Below, in pieces: positions 18,556-26,460 of a stretch of DNA of 64,000 nt. The position numbers and the translations under genes are program-made. The first letter of the stretch is position 1. Each line of letters opens with the position of its first letter. The notes beneath the pieces were generated by a model. It saw only the letters and a program-made list of their open reading frames with translations. It was not told the origin of the DNA and searched no databases. Location of the stretch: contig NZ_BDBB01000013.1 in the NCBI RefSeq assembly GCF_001612765.1, positions 62,001 through 126,000 of the forward strand, in the 5' to 3' direction. The stretch comes from Nocardia arthritidis NBRC 100137 (GTDB lineage Bacteria; Actinomycetota; Actinomycetes; Mycobacteriales; Mycobacteriaceae).

Positions 18556-19911
18556 ATGTCGTCGCTCGCCGCTGGCGTGTTCATCGACTGGGAGAACTTG
18601 ACCGGGCAGCCGAAGTTCGTGGTCGACCTGATCACGTTTCCGATCTTCAGCGCGCTGGCGGGCTGGCTGACCAACTGGACCGGCGTGCTGATGCTGTTCT
18701 GGCCGATCCGGTTTCGCGGCGTCCGCATTCCCGGCCTGCACGTGCTCTACCCGTACTTCCCGCGCCGGGTCCAGGTGCTGCCGACCTTTTCCGGCGACGG
18801 CCGCCGCCTCGGCTTCCAGGGCTTCATCCCGGCACGCGCGGAGAAGATGGCCAGCATCTGCGTGGACAAGGCGCTGATGCGGATCGGCAGTCCGAAGGAC
18901 TTCATCCACGAACTCGATCTCGACGGTATCGCCGACTACATCGCGGTGCTGGCGCGCGAACAGGTGCGACCGCTGGTGGACGAGCTGATGTACCGGGATA
19001 ACCCGGACCTGTGGCGCACCGTGCCGCGCGCCGCCAAGCAGCTGATCTACCAGCGGGTGGATCGCGAACTGCCCGCCCTGTCGCGGCGCGCGTTCGCCTC
19101 GCTCGGCGACAACGTCGACCAGCTGATCGGCATCAAGGGGTTCGTGATCCGCTACCTGGAGGACAACCCGACCATCTTGAAGGACCTCACCACCACCATC
19201 GCGGCGCCCGAGCTGCGATTCATGGTCCGCGTCGGCTTGCTCGGCGCGCCCTTCGGCGTGCTGCTGGCGCTGTACATGCATGTGCACCAGAACATTCCGG
19301 TGCTGGGCTGGGTGCCGGGCTGGGTGATCGTCCTGCTCGCCTCGGCGGCGATCGGTGTGATCGTGAACGTCATAGCGGTGAAGATGGTATTCGAGCCGGG
19401 CGACCCGCAACCGAGGTACAAGTACCTGTGGAAGCAAGCGCTGCTGGCGAAACGGCAGCCGCAGGCCGCCACCGATCTGGCGCACATCCTGGCCTACCAG
19501 GTGCTGACGCTGCCCAACTTGTCCAAGGAATTGCTGGAGGGCCCGAACGGGGACAAGACCAGGCAGCTGCTGGAGCGCTTGATCGCCGACGAGATCAACC
19601 GTCAGCTCGGCCCGACCACCACACTGGTGCGGGCCGCCCTGGGACGCCGCCAGTTCGACAACCTCACGGTGGGCGCGGCGGGCGCGGCGGTCGGCTTGGC
19701 CCCGACCCTGGTCGAGGACGAGGAGTTCAATCGGGAGCAGGCCAAGACCATCGATGAATTCGCGGCGCGCAAGTTGCGGCGGCTCACGCCGGGGGAGTTC
19801 ATGGAGATGTTCTACGCGTCCGTGGAACAGGACGCGTGGCTGTTGTATCTGCACGGTGCGGTCCTCGGTCTCGTGGTGGGAGCCGCCCACCTGCTCATCT
19901 TCGGCTGGTAG
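18556..19911 (+). CDS. DUF445 family membrane protein
   Basis: A 451-residue protein matching the DUF445/YheB-like family in its layout. An N-terminal hydrophobic segment precedes the conserved GWLTNWTGVLMLFWPI. A long, mainly helical soluble region with repeated amphipathic segments follows. A central hydrophobic pair lies around LGWVPGWVIVLLASAAIGVIVNVIAVKMVFEP, and a C-terminal helix ends in HLLIFGW. The function of the family is unknown; the topology suggests an envelope-spanning scaffold. GGGAG lies 8 nt before the ATG. It diverges from lon and appears monocistronic. Confidence 0.85.
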   Translation: MSSLAAGVFIDWENLTGQPKFVVDLITFPIFSALAGWLTNWTGVLMLFWPIRFRGVRIPGLHVLYPYFPRRVQVLPTFSGDGRRLGFQGFIPARAEKMASICVDKALMRIGSPKDFIHELDLDGIADYIAVLAREQVRPLVDELMYRDNPDLWRTVPRAAKQLIYQRVDRELPALSRRAFASLGDNVDQLIGIKGFVIRYLEDNPTILKDLTTTIAAPELRFMVRVGLLGAPFGVLLALYMHVHQNIPVLGWVPGWVIVLLASAAIGVIVNVIAVKMVFEPGDPQPRYKYLWKQALLAKRQPQAATDLAHILAYQVLTLPNLSKELLEGPNGDKTRQLLERLIADEINRQLGPTTTLVRAALGRRQFDNLTVGAAGAAVGLAPTLVEDEEFNREQAKTIDEFAARKLRRLTPGEFMEMFYASVEQDAWLLYLHGAVLGLVVGAAHLLIFGW

Positions 19912-19936
19912 CGGTCCCGCGCCGGCCAATATAAAA

Positions 19937-19948
19937 CAAGCATGCTTG
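19937..19948 (+). promoter_or_regulatory. Palindrome CAAGCATGCTTG upstream of the TIGR03084 gene
   Basis: A perfect 12-bp palindrome in an AT-rich pocket (AATATAAAA before it, a run of seven T after CC), 77 bp before the start of the next gene. Such loop-free palindromes are typical TetR- or GntR-type operator half-site pairs. It is too short and loop-free to be a good terminator, although the T-run is unusual here. Confidence 0.45.
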
Positions 19949-20024
19949 CCTTTTTTTGGCCTCGCTGCGATGCTGGACGGCGGCGGCGCACGAGGCGGTG
20001 CGCCCGGAACCGGCAGGGGAACTG

Positions 20025-20816
20025 ATGGCTGACCTGGAGGCGCTGCTCGGCGACTACGCCGACGAATGCGCGGACCTCGAACGACTCGTCGGCCCGTTGG
20101 CGCCACAGGAGTGGGCGCGCGCCACACCCGCGCCCGGTTGGACCATCGCCCATCAGATCGGCCACCTGGCCTGGACCGACGAGATCGCGACGATCGCCAC
20201 CGCGGATGCCGCGCGCTTCGGGGAGTTGCTGACCGAAGCGGGGCCCCGTGCGCTCACATTCGTCGACGAGGCCGCCGAGAAGGCCGCGACCGAACCGCCC
20301 GCCGATCTGCTCGATCGATGGCGGCGCGGACGCGCCTCGCTGATCGCCGCGTTGCGCGCCGCGCCCGCGGGCGCCAAGTTGCCCTGGTTCGGTCCGCCGA
20401 TGAGCGCAGCGTCGATGATCAGCGCCCGCATCATGGAGACCTGGGCGCACGGACAGGACGTGGCCGACGCCCTCGGCGTACACCGCATGCCTACGGCGCG
20501 GCTGCGCACCGTGGCTCACATCGGCGTGCGCACCAGGAACTTCGCTTACACCGTGCACGGAAAGACGCCGCCCGCAGCGGAATTCCGGATCGAATTGACC
20601 GCGCCCGATCGCACGATCTGGTCGTGGGGCCCGGAGGACGCCGAACAGCGCGTGACCGGACCGGCGCTCGATTTCTGCCTGCTGGTAACCCAGCGCCGCC
20701 ATCCGGACGATCTGGCGCTCGTGGCGCACGGCGCCGACGCCGCCGAATGGCTCACTCTCGCACAAGCTTTCGCGGGCCCGACGGGTGCGGGAAGGACAGC
20801 GGGCCAGTTCGCCTGA
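20025..20816 (+). CDS. TIGR03084 family metal-binding protein (DinB-like / maleylpyruvate isomerase fold)
   Basis: A 263-residue protein with the mycothiol-dependent maleylpyruvate isomerase-like N-terminal bundle. The putative metal ligands are the histidines in WTIAHQIGHLAWTD and METWAHGQDVADALG. The C-terminal part (TGPALDFCLLVTQRRHPDDL) is typical of TIGR03084. Members probably use mycothiol as cofactor or substrate, as expected in an actinomycete. ATG at 20025 has AGGGGA 4 nt upstream, whereas a frame opening at 19956 starts without such a site. The exact reaction is unknown. Confidence 0.87.
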   Translation: MADLEALLGDYADECADLERLVGPLAPQEWARATPAPGWTIAHQIGHLAWTDEIATIATADAARFGELLTEAGPRALTFVDEAAEKAATEPPADLLDRWRRGRASLIAALRAAPAGAKLPWFGPPMSAASMISARIMETWAHGQDVADALGVHRMPTARLRTVAHIGVRTRNFAYTVHGKTPPAAEFRIELTAPDRTIWSWGPEDAEQRVTGPALDFCLLVTQRRHPDDLALVAHGADAAEWLTLAQAFAGPTGAGRTAGQFA

Positions 20817-21198
20817 CCCGCCCACACCCGACCCGATCGATGGCGATTCGGGAGCGGGCGAGCGCCACACTTGGGTGCGCCGTTTTCATGTCGACGGCCG
20901 GACGCCGTTGGCCGGGTGTCTCGAGTGGCAGTCGAGAATGGCGCTCGCCAGCTACCCGACTATTTACCCGTCGGTGCGTTCACGGAAACATCGACGCCAT
21001 GTACGCCGCGGTGACGCCTGGTCATTCCAATCGCGACCACGCCGAACCGCGCGGACCGGCCACCCTTCGCGCCGGCTGTGATCCTGCTCTCTTCGATGCG
21101 GCACCCCGCCCGACCCCCCAGGTAATCTGAACGGGCGTACAGCTTCCCACGGTGCTGGTCGCTGTGGGGAGCAGCGTCGCAGCGAAAGGAACCGCATC
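20817..21198. other. 382-bp intergenic region with a structured leader
   Basis: No gene is supported here. Near its end, TAATCT at 21123-21128 is a plausible -10 box. Downstream, CTTCCCAC (21143-21150) pairs with GTGGGGAG (21164-21171), extended by one outer G-C pair, forming a 9-bp stem in the predicted 5' leader of the gene at 21199. The stem ends about 10 nt before the AAAGGAA ribosome site. The first 300 bp show nothing interpretable. Confidence 0.5.
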
Positions 21199-21861
21199 GT
21201 GACAGCACATCGACCTGCCCAGGTCGCGCGGCATGCCGCCATTGTGCTCGCCGGTGCCGCCAGCTTGAGCCTGACCGTCGTGGCGGGCGCGTATGTCGTA
21301 CACCAGATCGCCGACATGCAGCGCCCGGAGACTCGGATCGCCGCGCCGGTCACCCCGCCCGCCCCGGACGAGCCCGACCATGGCCGCCGGTACATCCCCT
21401 ATCCGGTACTGACCGGCACCAGTTTCGCCCTGCCCGCGGCGGTTTCGGTTCCACGTGACACCGAGCCGGAAACCGCCGAGTCGCATGTCGATTCGCCTGC
21501 CGCGCCGACCGCGCCCACACCGGTCGGCGGCAAGGTGCGGTTCGGCGACGCCTACGTCGGCGCGCAAGTCGCACAGGTCGAGGACGACACCGTCTCTGTC
21601 ACCGTGGACACCAACGCTTTGATCATGCTGCCGGGCTACCTCCGCTCCGGCCCCACGTCGGAGACGCCGGGCGTGACCACGATGCGCACCGACCTCGATA
21701 CCCACAGCGGTGAAGTGCGCATGGCCTTCTCCGATCCGCGACTGGGCGAGCACGACCTGCGCTTGAACCGGCACGCCACGCCCGCGCCCAGCGCCGGCCT
21801 GGAACAGCGGGCCACCGAACGCGCGCCCGCGCACGGCGGAGCGGATTCCACCGCCGTGTGA
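21199..21861 (+). CDS. Secreted or membrane-anchored protein, unknown function
   Basis: A 220-residue protein with an N-terminal hydrophobic segment (AAIVLAGAASLSLTVVAGAYVV, about residues 14-35) and then a Pro/Ala/Asp-rich low-complexity stretch. A more ordered region lies at about residues 110-190 (KVRFGDAYVGAQVAQVEDDTVSVTVDTNALIMLPGYL). It lacks a lipobox, so it is either secreted or held by the N-terminal helix. GTG at 21199 follows AAAGGAA by 9 nt. I recognise no family. It may be restricted to Nocardia-like genera. The next gene starts 22 bp downstream but carries its own leaderless promoter. Confidence 0.6.
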   Translation: MTAHRPAQVARHAAIVLAGAASLSLTVVAGAYVVHQIADMQRPETRIAAPVTPPAPDEPDHGRRYIPYPVLTGTSFALPAAVSVPRDTEPETAESHVDSPAAPTAPTPVGGKVRFGDAYVGAQVAQVEDDTVSVTVDTNALIMLPGYLRSGPTSETPGVTTMRTDLDTHSGEVRMAFSDPRLGEHDLRLNRHATPAPSAGLEQRATERAPAHGGADSTAV

Positions 21862-21883
21862 GCCACCGCTTACCCTGCTCGGC

Positions 21884-23068
21884 ATGAGCGCCTACGACTT
21901 CTGTGTCATCGGCGGCGGCATCGTCGGCGTCGCGACCGCGCACCGGATCCTGGCGCGCAATCCCGGTGCGAGCCTGGTGCTGCTGGAGAAAGCCCAGCGG
22001 CTGGCCGCCCATCAGACCGGCCACAACAGCGGAGTCATCCACTCCGGCATCTACTATCCGCCCGGCAGCCTGAAGGCCACGCTGTGCCGCCGGGGCGCTC
22101 GCTGGACCAAGGACTTCGCGGCGGCCCACGACATTCCGTACCGCGTCTGCGGAAAACTCCTGGTCGCCACGGACGACACCGAATACGGACGCATGCTCGC
22201 GCTGCACGAACGCTCGATCACCAACGGCGTGGCCGTCGAGCTGATCGACGCCGCGGAACTCGCGCGGCGGGAACCGCGCGTCACCGGAGTGGGGGCCCTC
22301 TTCGTCCCGGACACCGGCATCGTCGACTTCACCCGGGTGACCGAAGCGCTCGCCGAGGAAGTCCGCGGCGCGGGTGGCGAATTCGTGCTGGGCGCCGAGA
22401 TCACCACGCTCACCGAGACTTCGGATGCCGTGACCGCCGCGGGACCGGCCGGCTCGTGGACGGCTCGCCGCGCGGTGGTCTGCGCGGGCCTGCAAGCCGA
22501 CCGGATGGCGCGGGCGGCCGGGCTGCGCACCGACTTTCGCATCGTTCCCTTCCGCGGCGAGTACTACCAGCTGCCGCAGGAGCGCCACGGGCTGGTCAGC
22601 ACATTGATCTATCCGATCCCGGATCCCGGATTGCCGTTCCTCGGCGTGCATTTGAGTCCGACGATCGACGGAGCGCTGACCGTGGGGCCGAACGCCGTGC
22701 TGGGACTGTCGAGGGAGGGCTACCGCAAAGGCAGTGTCGACTTGCGGGACGCGCGGGAAGTGCTCGGATTCGCCGGATTCCATCGCGTCGCCAAGGCAAA
22801 TGTTCGCACCGGTCTACGGGAACTGCGCAACTCGCTGTTCAAGCGCGGATACCTCGAGCAGTGCCGCCGCTACTGTCCGGAGCTGACGCTCGCCGATCTG
22901 CGGCCCCGGGTGGCGGGCATTCGCGCCCAGGCGGTGCTGCGGGACGGAACGTTGGTGCACGACTTCATGATCGAGCGCACCGAACGCTCGGTTCATCTGC
23001 TCAACGCCCCCTCACCTGCGGCGACCTCGGCCATGCCGATCGCGGAGCACCTCGTCGACCAGCTTTGA
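21884..23068 (+). CDS. lhgO: L-2-hydroxyglutarate oxidase
   Basis: A 394-residue DAO-fold flavoenzyme that oxidises L-2-hydroxyglutarate to 2-oxoglutarate, a metabolite-repair or lysine/glutarate catabolic step. The FAD motif is VIGGGIVGVATAHRIL. LhgO-specific blocks are TGHNSGVIHSGIYYPPGSLKA, PFRGEYYQLP, LGVHLSPTIDGALTVGPNA and the C-terminal GIRAQAV. Length and motif order fit the family. TACCCT lies exactly 7 nt before the ATG with no ribosome site, so translation is probably leaderless. It stands alone; no other glutarate-pathway gene is adjacent. Confidence 0.92.
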   Translation: MSAYDFCVIGGGIVGVATAHRILARNPGASLVLLEKAQRLAAHQTGHNSGVIHSGIYYPPGSLKATLCRRGARWTKDFAAAHDIPYRVCGKLLVATDDTEYGRMLALHERSITNGVAVELIDAAELARREPRVTGVGALFVPDTGIVDFTRVTEALAEEVRGAGGEFVLGAEITTLTETSDAVTAAGPAGSWTARRAVVCAGLQADRMARAAGLRTDFRIVPFRGEYYQLPQERHGLVSTLIYPIPDPGLPFLGVHLSPTIDGALTVGPNAVLGLSREGYRKGSVDLRDAREVLGFAGFHRVAKANVRTGLRELRNSLFKRGYLEQCRRYCPELTLADLRPRVAGIRAQAVLRDGTLVHDFMIERTERSVHLLNAPSPAATSAMPIAEHLVDQL

Positions 23069-23206
23069 GCACGCTGCGAACGACTTCCCTCCCAAGCAAC
23101 CATTCGGTCGCAACCTGGCGAAATAACGGACGAATTCCCGCAGAGCCCTCGAATAAAGAGGAGAGCTGTAGTACTTTTAACGCCAGTCGTGGGACAGGGA
23201 GGGCCT

Positions 23207-23677
23207 ATGGGCCACATCAAGTACGCGAGTGACGTCGGAGCGCCCGTCGAGGTCGCTTTCAGCTATACGGACAACCATCTGTTCGTACCGGATTGGATGT
23301 TCGGCATCGCGGACTTCGTACCGACCGGCGACCAGGACCGCGGACTCGGCGCGGTCTTCGCCACCACCACCCGCCTCGCGATCTGGCAACCGACTTCCAC
23401 CTGCGAGATCACCGAGCACCGCCACAACGCGGTGATCGGGTACACGCTGCGCGGACGGTTCTCCGGAACGCTGAGGCTACGCTTCGACCCGCTCGGTTAC
23501 GGACGCTCGGTGCTGACCTCCGAGGCAGAGTACAGTCCACCTCGCGGAGTGGTCGGGCGCCTGAGCACCGGCATGGTGGACGCCGCGGTCAAATCGGCGC
23601 TGCGGCGTACGGAGGCCCGGTTACGGAGGGAGATAGAGGAATTCCACGGTACCGATCTTGTCGGTCGGATTGCGTAG
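23207..23677 (+). CDS. SRPBCC / polyketide cyclase-dehydrase-like protein
   Basis: A 156-residue protein with the START/SRPBCC layout. An opening strand (HIKYASDVGAPVEVAFSYTDN) is followed by the START-type loop FVPDWMFGIADFVPTG, a run of beta strands (TCEITEHRHNAVIGYTLRG) and a long C-terminal helix (KSALRRTEARLRREIEEF) that closes the ligand cavity. Such proteins bind or transform hydrophobic ligands. The ligand is unknown. ATG at 23207 is preceded by GGGAGGG at 3 nt. A start at 23189 would lie inside that site. RNase H follows 10 bp later from its own promoter. Confidence 0.8.
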   Translation: MGHIKYASDVGAPVEVAFSYTDNHLFVPDWMFGIADFVPTGDQDRGLGAVFATTTRLAIWQPTSTCEITEHRHNAVIGYTLRGRFSGTLRLRFDPLGYGRSVLTSEAEYSPPRGVVGRLSTGMVDAAVKSALRRTEARLRREIEEFHGTDLVGRIA

Positions 23678-23687
23678 GGTGCCACCC

Positions 23688-24260
23688 ATGATCATCGTGA
23701 GCACCGACGGATCCTGCCTCCGCAATCCCGGCGGCGCCATCGGCTGGGCTTGGGTCAATCATCAGGGCTCCTCCGCCAGCGGGGGGGCCGCGTCCGGAAC
23801 CAACCAGGTCGCGGAGTTGCGCGCGGTGCTGGAGGCGATCGTCGCCCATCCCGGGTCCGAACCCCTGCTCATCGAGAGCGATTCGCTCTACGCGATCAAA
23901 TGCGCCTCGGAATGGGTGTCGGGCTGGCGGCTCAACGGCTGGCGCACGTCCACCGGTGGCGCGGTGAAGAATGTCGAACTCGTCCGGCAGATCGATCGGG
24001 CCATCTCGAGCAGGCCGGGCCCGGTCCGCTTCCGTTGGGTCCGCGGTCATGTCGGCAACTACTTCAACGAGCAAGCCGACGCGCTGGCCGGAGAAGCGGC
24101 TCGGCAGGCCGCGGTCACCGCGGCTGTCGCCGAGGCGAACACCGTGGAAATGCTCGCGGTGACTGTGGAGGAAGCGTCGACGGCGCCGGAAGCGCCGAAA
24201 GACAAGGCCGCGGGGAAGGCGGCCGCGCCGTCGGCGCCACAGGCTTTGACGCTGTTCTGA
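23688..24260 (+). CDS. rnhA: Ribonuclease H (type I fold)
   Basis: A 190-residue enzyme cleaving RNA in RNA-DNA hybrids. The four catalytic carboxylates are visible: Asp in VSTDGSC, Glu in QVAELRAV, Asp in LIESDSLYAI and Asp in NEQADALAGEAA. The basic-handle region is reduced (WRTSTGGAVKNVEL). After about residue 140 there is an Ala/Lys/Pro-rich tail of roughly 50 residues absent from the minimal enzyme, possibly a nucleic-acid-binding or linker segment. TAGGGT lies 7 nt before the ATG, a leaderless arrangement. A longer frame from 23658 would overlap the preceding gene. Confidence 0.9.
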   Translation: MIIVSTDGSCLRNPGGAIGWAWVNHQGSSASGGAASGTNQVAELRAVLEAIVAHPGSEPLLIESDSLYAIKCASEWVSGWRLNGWRTSTGGAVKNVELVRQIDRAISSRPGPVRFRWVRGHVGNYFNEQADALAGEAARQAAVTAAVAEANTVEMLAVTVEEASTAPEAPKDKAAGKAAAPSAPQALTLF

Positions 24261-24291
24261 TCCGCCGGATCGTCGCAGGCTGCCCGAATGA

Positions 24292-24326
24292 CCTCCGGCG
24301 GTGGTGGCTCGGCCCACCGCCGGAGG
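24292..24326. terminator. Terminator between rnhA and the mce operon end
   Basis: A perfect 13-bp stem (CCTCCGGCGGTGG and its complement) with a 9-nt loop, 31 bp past rnhA and 8 bp from the stop of the convergent Mce-associated gene. It probably ends both transcripts. Confidence 0.9.
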
Positions 24327-24333
24327 CGCTCGG

Positions 24334-25149
24334 CTAGTTGCCCGGCTGCGGTGCGGGCTGACCAGACGGTGCGGGCTGCCCGGACGGCGCCTGCTGCGGA
24401 GCGCCCGGGGCGGGAGCGCCGGGCAGACCGGTGCCGGCACCCTTCAGCATCGGCGAATCGAGCTTCTCGACCAGCCACTTGTCGCCGGACTTCTGCAGCT
24501 GGGCGATCACCACGACGAACTGCCGCTCGGGGTTGGCCTGGGTGAAGTTGGTCCGATACTGCGTGAGGGTCACCAGCACCTTGGCCGAGGTCTTGTCACC
24601 GGCCTGGTAGCCGCACTGCACATCGTCGGCCCAGGACTTGACCTGTGCCTGCACCATGGCGTCTTTCAGCGCCTTGGTCGCGTCGTCGAACTCCTTGAGG
24701 AATTCGCCCGTGGAGCCCGCCTTCACGGTGGTGAAGTAGTCGTCCAGGTTCTTCGAGTAGTCGTAGACCGAGACGTCCTTGCCGAATGTGCACGCGGCGC
24801 TGGTGGAGTCGCGGATCGCGTCGAGCTTGTCGCCGCGATCCTTGCCCTGCAAGAAGAACACCACCACCGCGGTGATCGCCGCGACCGCGAGCACGCCGGC
24901 CACGAACGCGGCCACCAGCGGAAGCGAGGTGGATTTGCCGGCCCGCGCGGGGGCCGCCTTGGGCGAGTCGCTCTTCGCGCCCGGCTTCGTGCCGGCCTCG
25001 GCCTTGTCTGCCTTCTCCGCCTTGGACAGCTCGGGCTTCGCCGCGCCTGCGGTGTCCTCCGACTTCCCGGATACCGCGTCGGTGCCCTTGTCGGAGGTGG
25101 CGGCCGTGGTCTCGGCGTCCTTGTCGGTCTCGGCGTCGTCGGTAGACAT
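24334..25149 (-). CDS. Mce-associated membrane protein
   Basis: A 271-residue accessory protein of the MCE transporter. The N-terminal roughly 85 residues are acidic/basic low complexity (Asp, Glu, Lys, Ala) on the cytoplasmic side. One transmembrane helix follows (LPLVAAFVAGVLAVAAITAVVVFFL). An outer domain with a SnoaL/NTF2-like cone fold comes next, as in Mas/Mam proteins, and the C-terminus is a Pro/Gln/Gly repeat tail. It lies 132 bp after mceF, farther than the other operon genes, with a 16-bp palindrome in between, so it may have some separate control. ATG at 25149 is preferred to a start 10 codons upstream. Confidence 0.85.
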   Translation of the reverse strand: MSTDDAETDKDAETTAATSDKGTDAVSGKSEDTAGAAKPELSKAEKADKAEAGTKPGAKSDSPKAAPARAGKSTSLPLVAAFVAGVLAVAAITAVVVFFLQGKDRGDKLDAIRDSTSAACTFGKDVSVYDYSKNLDDYFTTVKAGSTGEFLKEFDDATKALKDAMVQAQVKSWADDVQCGYQAGDKTSAKVLVTLTQYRTNFTQANPERQFVVVIAQLQKSGDKWLVEKLDSPMLKGAGTGLPGAPAPGAPQQAPSGQPAPSGQPAPQPGN

Positions 25150-25177
25150 CGATAAAACCTGCACTTTCCCGGCGCGC

Positions 25178-25193
25178 ATCGGTGCGCACCGAT
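25178..25193 (-). promoter_or_regulatory. 16-bp perfect palindrome between mceF and the Mce-associated gene
   Basis: ATCGGTGCGCACCGAT is a perfect palindrome 28 bp upstream of the accessory gene start. It could be a protein-binding operator or a short processing hairpin separating the last gene from the mceA-F transcript. No promoter boxes are clear next to it. Confidence 0.4.
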
Positions 25194-25281
25194 TGGCTTC
25201 AGCGGCCCGCGGCAGCGAGCCTTACGCGTTCCACCGGCGAGTATGCCCGGCCGAGGGGAGGACCGCCGGGCCGGGTGGGAC

Positions 25282-26460
25282 TCACCGCACCGGAGGCAGG
25301 GTCCGCTCGTTCGGATCCACACCCGGCGGCATGTGCGCGCCGTTGTTGGGCACGTCGGGCCGCGGCGCGTTGGCGGCACCGCGGATCTGCTGACCCGGCG
25401 GCGGGTTCTCGCAGTAGTTCCACATCGGGATCGTGCCGTCCTGCACGACCTCGTTGCGCATCTTCGGAGTGTTGTAGGTGCAGAACGGCCGCGGCCAGAT
25501 GTCGATCATCGCGTGGAATTCGCCGTCGTGCGCCGGGACGCCGAGCGCCTCGCCACCGAGCGCGAGCGAGGGGAACAGCGCGCGCAGCGCCGGCAGCCGC
25601 AGCTGCGCCGCCTTCGTGATGGCCTGGAAGTTGGTCGCCAGGCTGGTGATCGGATCGGCCGTCCGGTCCACCACCGCGCCGAGGCTGGTGAGCTGACCCG
25701 GCGCCTGGTCCAGCACGCGCTGCAATTCCGCGTTCGCGTTGTCGAACTGCTCGAACAGCACGCCGGAGTTGCGGGTCAGCGTGGCCAGGTCGGGCTGTGC
25801 GTTGGACGTGGTACTCGCGATGGTGCGCAGGTTGGTGATCAGGTTGGTGGTCTGCGGCAGCAACGAGTCCAGGCCCGCCGTCGCCAGGCTGATCCCGTTG
25901 ACCAGGCCGCGCAGCTGATCCGGGCCGCCGCTGAGCGCGATGTCCAGCTCGTTCAGGATGACCTGGAAGTGCTCCGGGTTGATCTGCGCGATCAGGGCGC
26001 TGGAGTTGTCCAGCACCGACCACACCGGCGTGGGCGTGTGGATCTTGTCCGGATCGAACTTGATCACCGCGCCGTTGGCCAGAAACGGCCCCTGCTCGGC
26101 ATTCGGCCGGAAGTCGATGTACTGCTCACCCGCGCCCGACAGGGCCTGCACCGCGATCTGGGTGTCCACCGGGATCTTGTACTTCGACTCGATCTGCGCG
26201 GTGGCGGCGATGGCCTGGCCGCGATCGGTCAGCTCGATCGACGTCACCTTGCCGATGCGCCACCCGCGCAACGTCACGTCGTTGCCGGGTTGTAGACCGC
26301 CGGAACGGTCCAGATTCACCGTGACGGTGTAGTCGGACCGCAGCGGGTTCACCCGCATGACGTTCAGCAGCAGGTACGTCGCGCCGACCAGCAGCACGAG
26401 CACCAGGCCGACGTTCGACAGGAAGATCTTGCTTCCGAACAGTTTGCGCGCCGAGGTCAT
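25282..26460 (-). CDS. MCE family protein, MceF position
   Basis: A 392-residue subunit of the MCE lipid transporter. After a short cytoplasmic start (MTSARKLFGS) comes one transmembrane helix (IFLSNVGLVLVLLVGATYLLL). The MCE beta-barrel domain is at about 40-120 (YTVTVNLDRSGGLQPGNDVTLRGWRIGKV). A long helical coiled-coil region forms the tunnel, and a Pro/Asn-rich tail follows. Several Cys residues lie near the C-terminus (FCTYN, WNYCEN). ATG overlaps the mceE stop. The protein would span the periplasm with the other five subunits. Confidence 0.9.
   Translation of the reverse strand: MTSARKLFGSKIFLSNVGLVLVLLVGATYLLLNVMRVNPLRSDYTVTVNLDRSGGLQPGNDVTLRGWRIGKVTSIELTDRGQAIAATAQIESKYKIPVDTQIAVQALSGAGEQYIDFRPNAEQGPFLANGAVIKFDPDKIHTPTPVWSVLDNSSALIAQINPEHFQVILNELDIALSGGPDQLRGLVNGISLATAGLDSLLPQTTNLITNLRTIASTTSNAQPDLATLTRNSGVLFEQFDNANAELQRVLDQAPGQLTSLGAVVDRTADPITSLATNFQAITKAAQLRLPALRALFPSLALGGEALGVPAHDGEFHAMIDIWPRPFCTYNTPKMRNEVVQDGTIPMWNYCENPPPGQQIRGAANAPRPDVPNNGAHMPPGVDPNERTLPPVR

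Noticed and set aside
19937-19948. KstR2 operator
   Set aside because: The KstR2 motif has two bases between CAAG and CTTG; here there are four, so spacing excludes it.
20817-21198. tRNA or small RNA gene in the 382-bp gap
   Set aside because: No cloverleaf arms or conserved T-loop sequence. Only one stem near the next gene, explained as a 5' leader.
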